The translations under genes were made by a program, and so were the position numbers. From assembly GCA_021157815.1 (NCBI GenBank), contig JAGGVT010000174.1, positions 1 through 25,941 of the forward strand: a stretch of DNA of 25,941 nt, given 5' to 3'. The stretch is from a bacterium. GTDB taxonomy: Bacteria; JAJVIF01; JAGGVT01. The notes below the pieces were generated by a model that was not told the DNA's origin, ran no database searches, and was given only the letters and a program-made list of their open reading frames with translations. This document shows positions 15,067 through 22,392 of this stretch, one piece after another (position 1 is the stretch's first letter; the number at the start of each line of letters is the position of its first letter).

Positions 15067-16125
15067 ATGAACCCGATACTTGTGCCTATTGGCGAAGTTA
15101 CCTTAAAACCGTTGATCTTGTGGATACTGGGGGCCGGCGCTCTGTTATTCTTCTCGTTCGCGCAGAGCTACGGACAGGCAAAAGGATGGAAGACAGGCAG
15201 GATTATCGGGCTTGGCGTGATATTTATTCTTGTCGGCGATTTAATTGTCTATCTTGTCGCAAAAGCATTGAACTGCCCTGAGCAATTGTTTGTTGGAACT
15301 GTTAATGTGTACTCCTACGGCTTCATGCTGACTATCGCTTTTATCGTAGGAACAATAATTACCGTTTACGCCGCCAAACGAGAGCAGGTTGATTCGGAAA
15401 TCATTCTTGATCTTATTTTCGTCATTATCATTGGCGCGCTTATCGGAGCGAGGATAATGTATGTCATCCTGAAATTGGATGAATTCCTCACCTATGAAAC
15501 AATCATGGTCGGTGATCAGGAACAGTTGAAATTCCTTCTCATGCCAACCCTGAAACATATGGCAGCTATTCATCAGGGCGGGCTTTCAGTGCACGGCGGA
15601 GTAATTGGCGCGACGCTGTTGAGCGCTATCTATACCAGGATGAAGAAACTGAACTTTTGGAAAATCGCTGATCTTTTCGCTCCCTCGCTTGCTCTGGGCA
15701 TGGCGATTGGCCGTATCGGATGTTTCCTTAACGGATGCTGCTACGGCGTTGTCTGCAAGAATCCGGATGCTTGGTACGCTGTTAGTTTTCCGCTCAATAC
15801 TCACACAGGTGTAACACCGGAACCACGGCACGCGGCGCAGCTTTATATGATGGCGCTTAATTTGATTATCTTTTTCATCCTGAGGGGAATGTATAAGAAC
15901 AGGAAATTCGACGGGCATGTTTTTCTCATGTGGATTGCCCTTTACTCAATCGCTCGATTCTTCCAGGAATTTTTCAGATTCGGAGTGTCGAGCGATGTCA
16001 TCTTCGGCACAATCACAATCGCCCAGCTTGCCAGTGTGATTTTGGCTGTTGTTGCATTTGTGATAATCGCTGAAGTCAACAAGCGAATTGAAATCGCAAA
16101 ACGCGCTAAGGAAGCATCTGAATAG
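15067..16125 (+). CDS. lgt: Prolipoprotein diacylglyceryl transferase Lgt with extra N-terminal membrane segments
   Basis: Integral membrane enzyme that moves diacylglycerol from phosphatidylglycerol to the lipobox Cys of prolipoproteins. The ATG at 15067 (352 aa) follows GGAGGT by 10 nt; an upstream in-frame TTG at 15031 has no site. Signature elements: HQGGLSVHGGVIGATLL (His176), GMAIGRIGCFLNGCCYG (Arg216; a Cys variant of GRIGNFxNxExxG) and ARFFQEFFR near residue 310. The usual family start, MxPILxxIG...xYSYGxML, appears split: MNPILVPIGEVTL at 1-13 and VYSYGFMLTIAFIVG at 81-95. About 65 residues with two membrane segments lie between. A soluble-looking insert near 138-165 is also present. 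It is a single gene with its own promoter. Confidence 0.92.
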   Translation: MNPILVPIGEVTLKPLILWILGAGALLFFSFAQSYGQAKGWKTGRIIGLGVIFILVGDLIVYLVAKALNCPEQLFVGTVNVYSYGFMLTIAFIVGTIITVYAAKREQVDSEIILDLIFVIIIGALIGARIMYVILKLDEFLTYETIMVGDQEQLKFLLMPTLKHMAAIHQGGLSVHGGVIGATLLSAIYTRMKKLNFWKIADLFAPSLALGMAIGRIGCFLNGCCYGVVCKNPDAWYAVSFPLNTHTGVTPEPRHAAQLYMMALNLIIFFILRGMYKNRKFDGHVFLMWIALYSIARFFQEFFRFGVSSDVIFGTITIAQLASVILAVVAFVIIAEVNKRIEIAKRAKEASE

Positions 16126-16144
16126 CCAAGGTTGTTGTTATATC

Positions 16145-16186
16145 TCATCCCCCCCCTAATCCCCCCGCGAGCGGGGGGGAAAATTT
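16145..16186 (-). repeat. Inverted core of repeat family A
   Basis: Read on the minus strand, CCCCCGCTCGCGGGG followed by a G-rich run resembles the core at 41-70 and 16249-16278. Together with the copy to its right it forms a back-to-back pair just after lgt. Confidence 0.5.
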
Positions 16187-16199
16187 TGCATTTGCAAAC

Positions 16200-16311
16200 T
16201 ATATACCTGGTCTATACACTTGCGAAGGAAAAAGACAGCATGCTTCTTCCCCGCTCGCGGGGAGGGCTGGGGTGGGGCATTTTATTTGCGATACCTTTCC
16301 CGACACACTCA
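16200..16311 (+). repeat. Dispersed GC-rich intergenic repeat, copy 2 (family A)
   Basis: Same blocks as 1-105: a TATAC/CGAAGG left part, then CCCCGCTCGCGGGG, AGGGCTGGGGTGGGG, TTTGCGATACC and CCGACA. It is bracketed by AAAAAGACAGCA (16229-16240) and TGCTATCTTTTT (16320-16331), which are complementary except at one base. It may therefore be embedded in a former terminator. Confidence 0.6.
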
Positions 16312-16332
16312 AAACCCTCTGCTATCTTTTTC

Positions 16333-16364
16333 TTACTAACTTACTAACCTACTAACCTGCTAAC
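16333..16364 (-). repeat. Octamer array C, four units, directly after rsgA
   Basis: On the minus strand: GTTAGCAG, GTTAGTAG, GTTAGTAA, GTTAGTAA, starting 7 nt after the rsgA stop and in the sense orientation of rsgA. Confidence 0.9.
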
Positions 16365-16371
16365 CATTCTT

Positions 16372-17400
16372 CTAATATTTCGGACCGTATAAATCCTCAA
16401 GTTCACTGCGGATTCCAAGCATACTCTTATATCTTTCGGGATGGACTTTCCCCTGTTCGACCGCTTCTTTTACAGCGCAGCCCGGTTCTGTTTCGTGTTT
16501 GCAGCTTAATCCGAATTTGCATTTACCGGATAGAGGCTCCATTTCAGGATAGAGAGTTATTAATTCATCCGGGTCGAGATTCCATAACGCGAGCTGTTTG
16601 ATTCCGGGTGTGTCGAGGACGAATCCGCCGTCATCGAGTGGAAACGCTGCCAGGTGCGATGTTGTGTGCTTGCCTTTACCGGTCGCTTTACTGATTTCAT
16701 TGACTTTTAAGCCAAGACCCGGTTGGATTTTATTCAGCAGTGATGATTTCCCGGTTCCGCTTGGCCCGACCAGAACGGATGTTTTGTTAACCATCATGCT
16801 CTTCAGCTCATCGACCCCCTCACCAGAAATCGCGCTGGTTGGGAGAATGTGGCATCCGACTGGCTTATATATTTCCCGGATTCTATTCAATTCACCATCT
16901 TTTGGGATATCGGTTTTGTTCATAACAATAACCGCGGGAATATCCTCCCATTCAGCGGCTATCATGAACCTGTCGATGAGTCCCGTTTTGGGGACTGGCT
17001 TCGACAGGGCGAAAACAATAAACAGCGTGTCAATATTCGCGCAAATTACAGATTCAAGCGGTTTTGGGCTGGGAGACCGTCGGCTTAACTGGTTTTTTCT
17101 TGGCTCGACTCGTTCGATTACTCCCCTGTCGGATTCATCATCGGATGGCGTAAACCTTACAATATCGCCAACCGCAACAGGATCAACCTGCGCTATTCCC
17201 TTTATGCTGTCAACGCTCTGGCGTCGCTGACGTGACAACGGATAAACAAGTGATTTTCTCAATCTGCTTCTGATGCCGCAAAGAAACTCATTTCCGTTGG
17301 AAAATACGCGATATTCTCCGCGCTGTTTTTCAAGCACATTTCCCATGGGAAGCTTGCCCATTTTTGACATATCCAAATGAGGATCGGATGTTTCAATCAA
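16372..17400 (-). CDS. rsgA: Ribosome small subunit-dependent GTPase A, TTG start
   Basis: Circularly permuted GTPase acting in late 30S ribosome maturation. The 342-aa protein has an OB-fold region (residues about 28-100), then the permuted motif order G4 (NKTD, 161-164), G1 (GPSGTGKSS, 212-220), G2-like (GKGKHTTSH) and G3 (DTPGIKQ, 263-269). A zinc knuckle follows: Cys294, Cys300, His302, Cys308. The first Cys pair is spaced by five residues, one more than the usual four (CxFxDCxH). The TTG at 17400 is chosen because GAGG lies 9 nt upstream; the first ATGs (residues 11 and 14) lack a site. A promoter is seen upstream, and octamer array C directly follows the stop. Confidence 0.95.
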   Translation of the reverse strand: MIETSDPHLDMSKMGKLPMGNVLEKQRGEYRVFSNGNEFLCGIRSRLRKSLVYPLSRQRRQSVDSIKGIAQVDPVAVGDIVRFTPSDDESDRGVIERVEPRKNQLSRRSPSPKPLESVICANIDTLFIVFALSKPVPKTGLIDRFMIAAEWEDIPAVIVMNKTDIPKDGELNRIREIYKPVGCHILPTSAISGEGVDELKSMMVNKTSVLVGPSGTGKSSLLNKIQPGLGLKVNEISKATGKGKHTTSHLAAFPLDDGGFVLDTPGIKQLALWNLDPDELITLYPEMEPLSGKCKFGLSCKHETEPGCAVKEAVEQGKVHPERYKSMLGIRSELEDLYGPKY

Positions 17401-17441
17401 ATTTGTTTACCTCAATTTTTCAAACAGCCATTAATCGATGC

Positions 17442-17471
17442 AATATAATGACACGGTTACAGGCATGACAA
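17442..17471 (-). promoter_or_regulatory. Sigma70 promoter of rsgA
   Basis: On the minus strand TTGTCA (17466-17471), an 18-bp spacer and TATATT (17442-17447), each five of six to consensus, about 40 bp before the TTG start. Confidence 0.5.
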
Positions 17472-17547
17472 GCCATTATTAATTATAGAGCAGAGACCTC
17501 TGAAAAAGGAAGAAATGATGCTAGTTTTTATAAGCGAAAAAGAATGG

Positions 17548-17568
17548 ATTCCGGGTCAAGCCCGGAAT
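17548..17568. repeat. ATTCCGGG...CCCGGAAT palindrome, copy 2 (family C)
   Basis: Exact reverse complement of 12600-12620, with an 8-bp stem and TCAAG loop. TCATTCCGG recurs shortly after at about 17581. Confidence 0.75.
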
Positions 17569-17645
17569 GACAGTAGTTTGTCATTCCGGAGAAAAAACTC
17601 GTCGAAAAGCATCTTGTTTTTAATGATACCATTTTACTGATAACA

Positions 17646-17753
17646 CTCGGGTGCCGCCCACACATCACGTCTTTTTGTGATTTGTGGGTGATTACTGCGA
17701 AGTCATGCAATTTCACCCATAAAGCCGAGACGGCTGTATGGGCGGCACCCGAG
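17646..17753. repeat. 108-bp element with perfect 15-bp terminal inverted repeats (family D)
   Basis: CTCGGGTGCCGCCCA at the left end and its exact complement at the right end. No gene is inside. The left 44 bp (17648-17691) occur again, identical and inverted, at 23183-23226. It is MITE-like, but no obvious direct repeat flanks it. The remainder of the 17401-17987 gap holds the rsgA promoter, palindrome C and a remnant of family A at about 17775-17799. Confidence 0.75.
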
Positions 17754-17987
17754 GAATTCAAATGAGGAGAAACGCAAAAAATGCCTTTCCCGACAGACTC
17801 GAAAGCCGGAATCCAATCTTTTCAAAGGTCTCAATCATATAATCGAAAACAATGAGTTTAAACACCATGTGTCCATCCATCCTTTTTGTTCTTGAATAAA
17901 TCCGCTACAATCTTTAAAATCTATAGTTTGGACTCTTTTATTCATTAGTAACTGACTCACAAGCCTAATTCAATTACGGAGACATTT

Positions 17988-20720
17988 ATGCCCGACAAAG
18001 ATGAAGAACTGGTTGATGATAACACCGAAGAAAAAATCGAGCAGATTCCTGACGTGAATCAACTGGATGATATTGAATCAGATGATGACAAGGATGCGAT
18101 AGACCTGTCGCCGTATATCTACCCAATCGCATCTTTTCTGATACCGCTGATTGTATATTGGCGAACGATGTGCACGGCGTTATATATCGGGGATGGCGGC
18201 GATTTTATCACCGCGAGCCATACTCTTGGGCTTCCGCATCCGCCGGGATATCCGCTTTATACGCTGCTTGGCAAGCTGTTTTTATCGCTGCCGATTCCGG
18301 GCGGATTAAGTGAAGCGGCGTGGCGGATGAATTTCATGTCAGCGTTTTTCGGAGCTCTGACAGCTCTTCTGGCATATCTGCTAATTAAGCGAATCACGAA
18401 ATACGACTGGCTTGCTTTTTTCGCGGCGCTGACAATTGCATTCGGGCGAACATTCTGGTCGCAGGCCGTTATCGCCGAGGTTTACACGCTGAATACGTTT
18501 TTCATACTTTTGCAGCTTTACCTTCTTGTAATCAGAACTGACAAATTCGCCGGCAGGACTCTAATCTGGATGGGGCTTGCACTTGGATTAAGCCTCGCGC
18601 ATCACCCATCAATCGCGATTTTCTTCCCGGCGTATATTTATTATTCCTACATTCATCGCGATTATCCGATGACCCGGCTATTAATTGTCGCGCTGGCTTT
18701 CGGGCTTGCGATTATCAACCCTATCGGAATTTTGGCAATCCTTCTGCTGATTCCTCATGAGCTGATTATCGCAAAGGTGAAAAAACAGGACTTTCTCAAA
18801 TTGCAGAAATCGGCGCTGGCATTCGCATTATTGGTTTTTATTCTGTCAGTTGGACTGTACGCCTACCTGCCGATTGTGAAATATAAAAATCCGGTTACAG
18901 GCCCACTGGAATTTGAATCAATACAGCAAAATGTCCAGTACTTTGTTGAGACAGTTACGCGCTCGATTTACCAATATAAGGCAATGAGTCCGGGCGAAGC
19001 GCTTACAACCACTCCGATGGTTTTTAAGCGTTATTTGGAAATCCTTTGGGATGATTACCTCGCGCTGGTGTTTATATTTTTCCTGGGATTCATGGCGATT
19101 AAGCGAAAGGTTCACATCGCCGCAGTGGCATTTATTTGCTATGCGTTGTTCATGATTACAGTTTTGTTCTATCCATCCGGCGATATACTGCACGCGCCTT
19201 TGAAAAACCTTGAGGTTGTCATGCCGCCTCTTATGATTCCCGCGCAGTTGATGTATATCCTGTTCGGGTTTATCGGCATCGGATGCGTCCTTGACTGGAT
19301 ACCCGGTTATGTCGAATCGATGAGGAAAATCGATCCAATGCCGACGGAGAAGAAAATCAGGTTTTTGAATGGCGTCGTGATTGGTTCGCTTGTTCTTCTT
19401 GTCCTTGTTGTAATACCTATTCACAACTGGTTTTTCTGCGATAAATCCAAAAGCCTTACCGCGTACAATTACGCGCGCAATGTGATTATCAGTGCTCCTG
19501 ACAACTCGTTCGTTCTCAATACAGGCGATGAAACTTTCCTGTTTTGGTATCTGACTGAAGTCGAGCATTTCATGCCTGAGAAAAACGTTGTACTTCAAAA
19601 TTGGATTCACAATATCAGGGGGTTCGAGGTTCTTGCAAATGAGGAACAGGCGATCAAAGACGTTCTGATGTGGGTGCTGAAAAACCGTGAATGGTCAATC
19701 ACTGACAAGGAATTTAAGGAGATAGACCATCACCTGCCAAAATTCGACCACTACTGCGCTACTTTCCTTACAGACTACATCCAAAAGGATATTCTTTTTG
19801 CATCCCAGGATGTTGTCATGCATGATTTGGTTTACGAGTTCGTGTTTAAACCACAGGAGTATTATGATAAATATAATTACGAAATCCATCCTGAGTATGG
19901 CATTGTCAAGATTGAGGAGCCTATAGATTTAGAAAGTGAAGATGCTGAAAAAACACCGTTCATTTCACTTGAGAAACGGCGGATGGAACAGTCATATTTC
20001 GAGGACGACTACCCCGGAATGCGCCTTAGAATGGATGGTGATATTCCGTTCGACACTTTCCATTGGGAGGGATTGTTTATCCCCGAATATGACGCGACGG
20101 GAAAAGTGATTAAACTGGATTACGACCAATCGTACCACGACCCGCAGGAGGATGAGATAATCGGGCGGTACCAGGAGATGCTCCACAATATCGGAGCATG
20201 GAATGTGCATGTGGCATCGGGAATAGAGCGCCAGGAAGATCAGGTTGAACCTCTGAAAACAGCGACATCGGCGTTTCGTAACGAGATAAAACTGAAAGTT
20301 ACCGACCCCGTGGGATGGCTCAGTCTGGGTAATGTTTATATTCAACTTCGAATGATGGATCAGGCTGTCGAGGCTTTGACACAGCACAAGAATCTGGTCA
20401 TGTTTCTTCCCGATTCCACAATGAAAAAGAAATCGGAAGCGCATTATTATCTTGCGTACGCGCTATATATAATGGGCGATTTTAACCACGCGCGAAAAGA
20501 GATAGATTCCGCCCTGCTGTTTGATTCCACCTCTGAACAAGCCTCCAAACTGAGAAAGACAATTCTTGAGCAGGAGGAGTTGACCAGGAAGAAAATTGAT
20601 AAACTTAAAAAGAAAATTGAAAATAGTGATGAAGAAGATGAAGAAATCGAAGACGGAATGGGTAGTCTTGAGTTGGGCGGTGAGTTGGAAAAAAGCGATG
20701 AGGGGGAGGGGAAAGGTTAG
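17988..20720 (+). CDS. DUF2723 membrane protein with C-terminal TPR-like region
   Basis: 910 aa. An acidic N-terminal tail (about 40 residues) precedes about a dozen membrane segments. GDGGDFITASHTLGLPHPPG (68-87) with PLY matches the conserved first-loop region of DUF2723 proteins, related to GT-C glycosyltransferases; the acidic residue there is the expected catalytic or metal site. After the membrane part comes a soluble domain, then helix pairs (GWLSLGNVYIQLRMMDQAVEAL and AHYYLAYALYIMGDFNHARKEI) typical of TPR repeats, and a coiled, highly charged end. A role in glycan or protein glycosylation is inferred from the family. The ATG follows GGAG by 7 nt. The TAG stop lies inside the first unit of octamer array D. 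Confidence 0.8.
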   Translation: MPDKDEELVDDNTEEKIEQIPDVNQLDDIESDDDKDAIDLSPYIYPIASFLIPLIVYWRTMCTALYIGDGGDFITASHTLGLPHPPGYPLYTLLGKLFLSLPIPGGLSEAAWRMNFMSAFFGALTALLAYLLIKRITKYDWLAFFAALTIAFGRTFWSQAVIAEVYTLNTFFILLQLYLLVIRTDKFAGRTLIWMGLALGLSLAHHPSIAIFFPAYIYYSYIHRDYPMTRLLIVALAFGLAIINPIGILAILLLIPHELIIAKVKKQDFLKLQKSALAFALLVFILSVGLYAYLPIVKYKNPVTGPLEFESIQQNVQYFVETVTRSIYQYKAMSPGEALTTTPMVFKRYLEILWDDYLALVFIFFLGFMAIKRKVHIAAVAFICYALFMITVLFYPSGDILHAPLKNLEVVMPPLMIPAQLMYILFGFIGIGCVLDWIPGYVESMRKIDPMPTEKKIRFLNGVVIGSLVLLVLVVIPIHNWFFCDKSKSLTAYNYARNVIISAPDNSFVLNTGDETFLFWYLTEVEHFMPEKNVVLQNWIHNIRGFEVLANEEQAIKDVLMWVLKNREWSITDKEFKEIDHHLPKFDHYCATFLTDYIQKDILFASQDVVMHDLVYEFVFKPQEYYDKYNYEIHPEYGIVKIEEPIDLESEDAEKTPFISLEKRRMEQSYFEDDYPGMRLRMDGDIPFDTFHWEGLFIPEYDATGKVIKLDYDQSYHDPQEDEIIGRYQEMLHNIGAWNVHVASGIERQEDQVEPLKTATSAFRNEIKLKVTDPVGWLSLGNVYIQLRMMDQAVEALTQHKNLVMFLPDSTMKKKSEAHYYLAYALYIMGDFNHARKEIDSALLFDSTSEQASKLRKTILEQEELTRKKIDKLKKKIENSDEEDEEIEDGMGSLELGGELEKSDEGEGKG

Positions 20721-20873
20721 TAAGTTAGCAAGTTAGTAAGTTAGTAAGTTAGCAGGTTAGCAAGTTAGTAAGTTAGCAGGTTAGCAGGTTAGCAGGTTAG
20801 CAAGTTAGCAAGTTAGTAAGTTAGTAAGTTAGCAGGTTAGTAAGTTAGTAAGTTGGCAGGTTAATAAGTTGGC
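20716..20873 (+). repeat. Octamer array D, about 20 units, at the 3' end of the DUF2723 gene
   Basis: Begins with GTTAGTAA, whose TAG is the stop codon of the gene, and continues with GTTAGCAA/GTTAGCAG/GTTAGTAA units. The last three units are degenerate (GTTGGCAG, GTTAATAA, GTTGGC), which gives the array a decayed distal edge. Confidence 0.95.
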
Positions 20874-20900
20874 TTTTCGATAACCCGAGAATAATCCGTC

Positions 20901-20932
20901 ATTCCGACATTCGCGAAGCGAATGGTCGGAAT
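20901..20932. repeat. ATTCCGAC...GTCGGAAT palindrome
   Basis: Stem of ATTCCGAC/GTCGGAAT extended by ATTCGC/GCGAAT with one bulge around a GAA loop. Similar in type to the family C palindromes. Confidence 0.7.
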
Positions 20933-20963
20933 CCCTTTCTTCGTTTCACCCATCGGATGTAGG

Positions 20964-21001
20964 AAGAAATAGCAGAGAGTTAAAACCCTCTGCTATTTCT
21001 T
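20964..21001. terminator. Bidirectional terminator between the DUF2723 gene and dnaN
   Basis: AAGAAATAGCAGAG (20964-20977) pairs over 14 bp with CTCTGCTATTTCTT (20988-21001) around a 10-nt loop, A-rich on the left and T-rich on the right. It lies between converging genes and can serve both. A near-identical stem is at 25681-25712. Confidence 0.8.
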
Positions 21002-21033
21002 TCGCTATTGATGCAATTTATTCTGCATTGAAA

Positions 21034-22155
21034 CTATTCAGACAGGCGGACGGGCATTATTACATAGAGGAAATCCTCATCTCCGGGAATGGTTATCAAT
21101 CCAGGCTGCAATTGATTTCCAAACTGAAGTTCAATTTCCTCGGAGTCAATATTCTGAATGGGATCCATCAGGAACTTGTAATTGAACGCGACTTTAATAT
21201 CATCGCCCTCTTTCTGGACAGGAAGTTTTTGCGTGGATGATCCCAGACTTTCCACATGCGCGTTAATTGTAAGCATGTCACCATCTGTTGACAGAACAGC
21301 CATGTCCCGACCTTCTCGCTGCCTTGCCACAATCGCGACACCTCTTACAGCCTGCTCCAATAATTCACGTTCAATAATTAGTTTCCCAATGAAATCATGA
21401 GGAATCACTCTATCGTAATCAGGATATTTGGCATCGATAATATGAGTTGTTATTACCGTGTCGCCCAAATCGAATTGTGTCATTTCCTTGCTAATCGTAA
21501 TTTTGATATCATTCTCGCATCCAAAAGACAAAATTCTTAACAGATCATCCATGGACTTTGCTGGAATAAGAGCTTTGATTCCATCCTTGGGCGAGCGGCC
21601 CTCGATAGGGCATCTGTCAAGCGCGAGACGCCGTCCATCCGTGGCAATCATTACGCACTTTTTCGCTTCAATGACAATATAGATTCCGTTCGACCATGTC
21701 CTGGCGGAATCTTTGCTTGAGGCATAGGTGGTTTTTTTGAGTGAATTTAAAAGCTCACTGGGTGATGTTTTAAATGTGCTTCCCTTTTCCTTTATGTCCG
21801 GGAACTCAGGATATTCTTCTGCACTGATTCCATGAATGTCATACTCCGATGATTCTGTCTTGACAGTTACACGAGTGCCATCCTTGATCTCCATTACAAC
21901 TTCACCATCGGGAAGCTGAGAAATTACCTCATGAAGCATCTTTGCAGGCAACGCGAGATTGCCCTCGCCCTCGGTGGTAACCTCGAATGTATTGCGGACA
22001 CTCATCTCAAGGTCGTAAGATATTAGCGTGATGCTATTTTTACCGTATTGAATCAGCACATTACCCAGTATGGGAAGTGTCGGCTTGGTCGGCACAGCCT
22101 TTGAAATGATGTTCAGTGACCTTATGAGATCTTTATGTTGGCAAATAACTTTCAT
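21034..22155 (-). CDS. dnaN: DNA polymerase III beta subunit (sliding clamp)
   Basis: Ring-shaped processivity clamp of the replicase. The 373-aa product from the ATG at 22155 (GGAGGT 9 nt upstream) begins MKVICQHKDLIRSLNIISKA. It has PTKPTLPILGNVLI, the three-domain clamp pattern (LPAKMLHEVISQLPDGEV, GIYIVIEAKKCVMIATDGRR and LEQAVRGVAIVARQREGRD) and the usual C-terminal LYVIMPVRL. Length is normal. An upstream in-frame extension to 22317 lacks similarity and crosses the promoter. In many bacteria dnaN follows dnaA near oriC. Here it is alone, divergent from a ccdA-like gene, and no DnaA-box cluster was noticed. Confidence 0.96.
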   Translation of the reverse strand: MKVICQHKDLIRSLNIISKAVPTKPTLPILGNVLIQYGKNSITLISYDLEMSVRNTFEVTTEGEGNLALPAKMLHEVISQLPDGEVVMEIKDGTRVTVKTESSEYDIHGISAEEYPEFPDIKEKGSTFKTSPSELLNSLKKTTYASSKDSARTWSNGIYIVIEAKKCVMIATDGRRLALDRCPIEGRSPKDGIKALIPAKSMDDLLRILSFGCENDIKITISKEMTQFDLGDTVITTHIIDAKYPDYDRVIPHDFIGKLIIERELLEQAVRGVAIVARQREGRDMAVLSTDGDMLTINAHVESLGSSTQKLPVQKEGDDIKVAFNYKFLMDPIQNIDSEEIELQFGNQLQPGLITIPGDEDFLYVIMPVRLSE

Positions 22156-22216
22156 GCTAGATAAACCTCCAAAACCTTGGATGAATGAAAAATCATTATC
22201 CTCAATAGAAACGAGA

Positions 22217-22245
22217 ATTATAGTCTTTTTAAACCTGATTGTAAA
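22217..22245 (-). promoter_or_regulatory. Sigma70 promoter of dnaN
   Basis: On the minus strand TTTACA (22240-22245), a 17-bp spacer and a perfect TATAAT (22217-22222), about 60 bp before the dnaN start codon. Confidence 0.7.
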
Positions 22246-22283
22246 TAATCGGGGCTGATTGGATATGAATATAAGCTTATGGA

Positions 22284-22312
22284 CTGTCAAACAGGGAATT
22301 TCATGATAAAAT
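22284..22312 (+). promoter_or_regulatory. Candidate promoter of the ccdA-like gene
   Basis: CTGTCA (22284-22289), a 17-bp spacer and TAAAAT (22307-22312), about 80 bp upstream of the ATG at 22393 and divergent from the dnaN promoter. Confidence 0.4.
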
Positions 22313-22392
22313 GCCACATCATGTATCTTGATTTGAAACTCTTGATTTGAAACATCAAGATGCTTGAAGATAAATACAGGGGCACAAAAACA

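Noticed and set aside
16132-16347. 71-codon plus-strand frame after lgt
   Set aside because: Made entirely of family A repeats and the octamer array; no ribosome site.
16598-17230. 210-codon open frame on the plus strand
   Set aside because: Antisense to the well-supported rsgA gene and Ser/Pro-rich as expected of a shadow.
18918-19610. 230-codon open frame on the minus strand
   Set aside because: Lies wholly opposite the DUF2723 gene, has no recognisable motif or ribosome site; a shadow frame.
22156-22317. Longer dnaN start
   Set aside because: The extension crosses the strong dnaN promoter and is not clamp-like.
21034-22317. Replication origin next to dnaN
   Set aside because: No dnaA, recF or gyrB neighbours and no cluster of DnaA boxes noticed in the flanking intergenic DNA.
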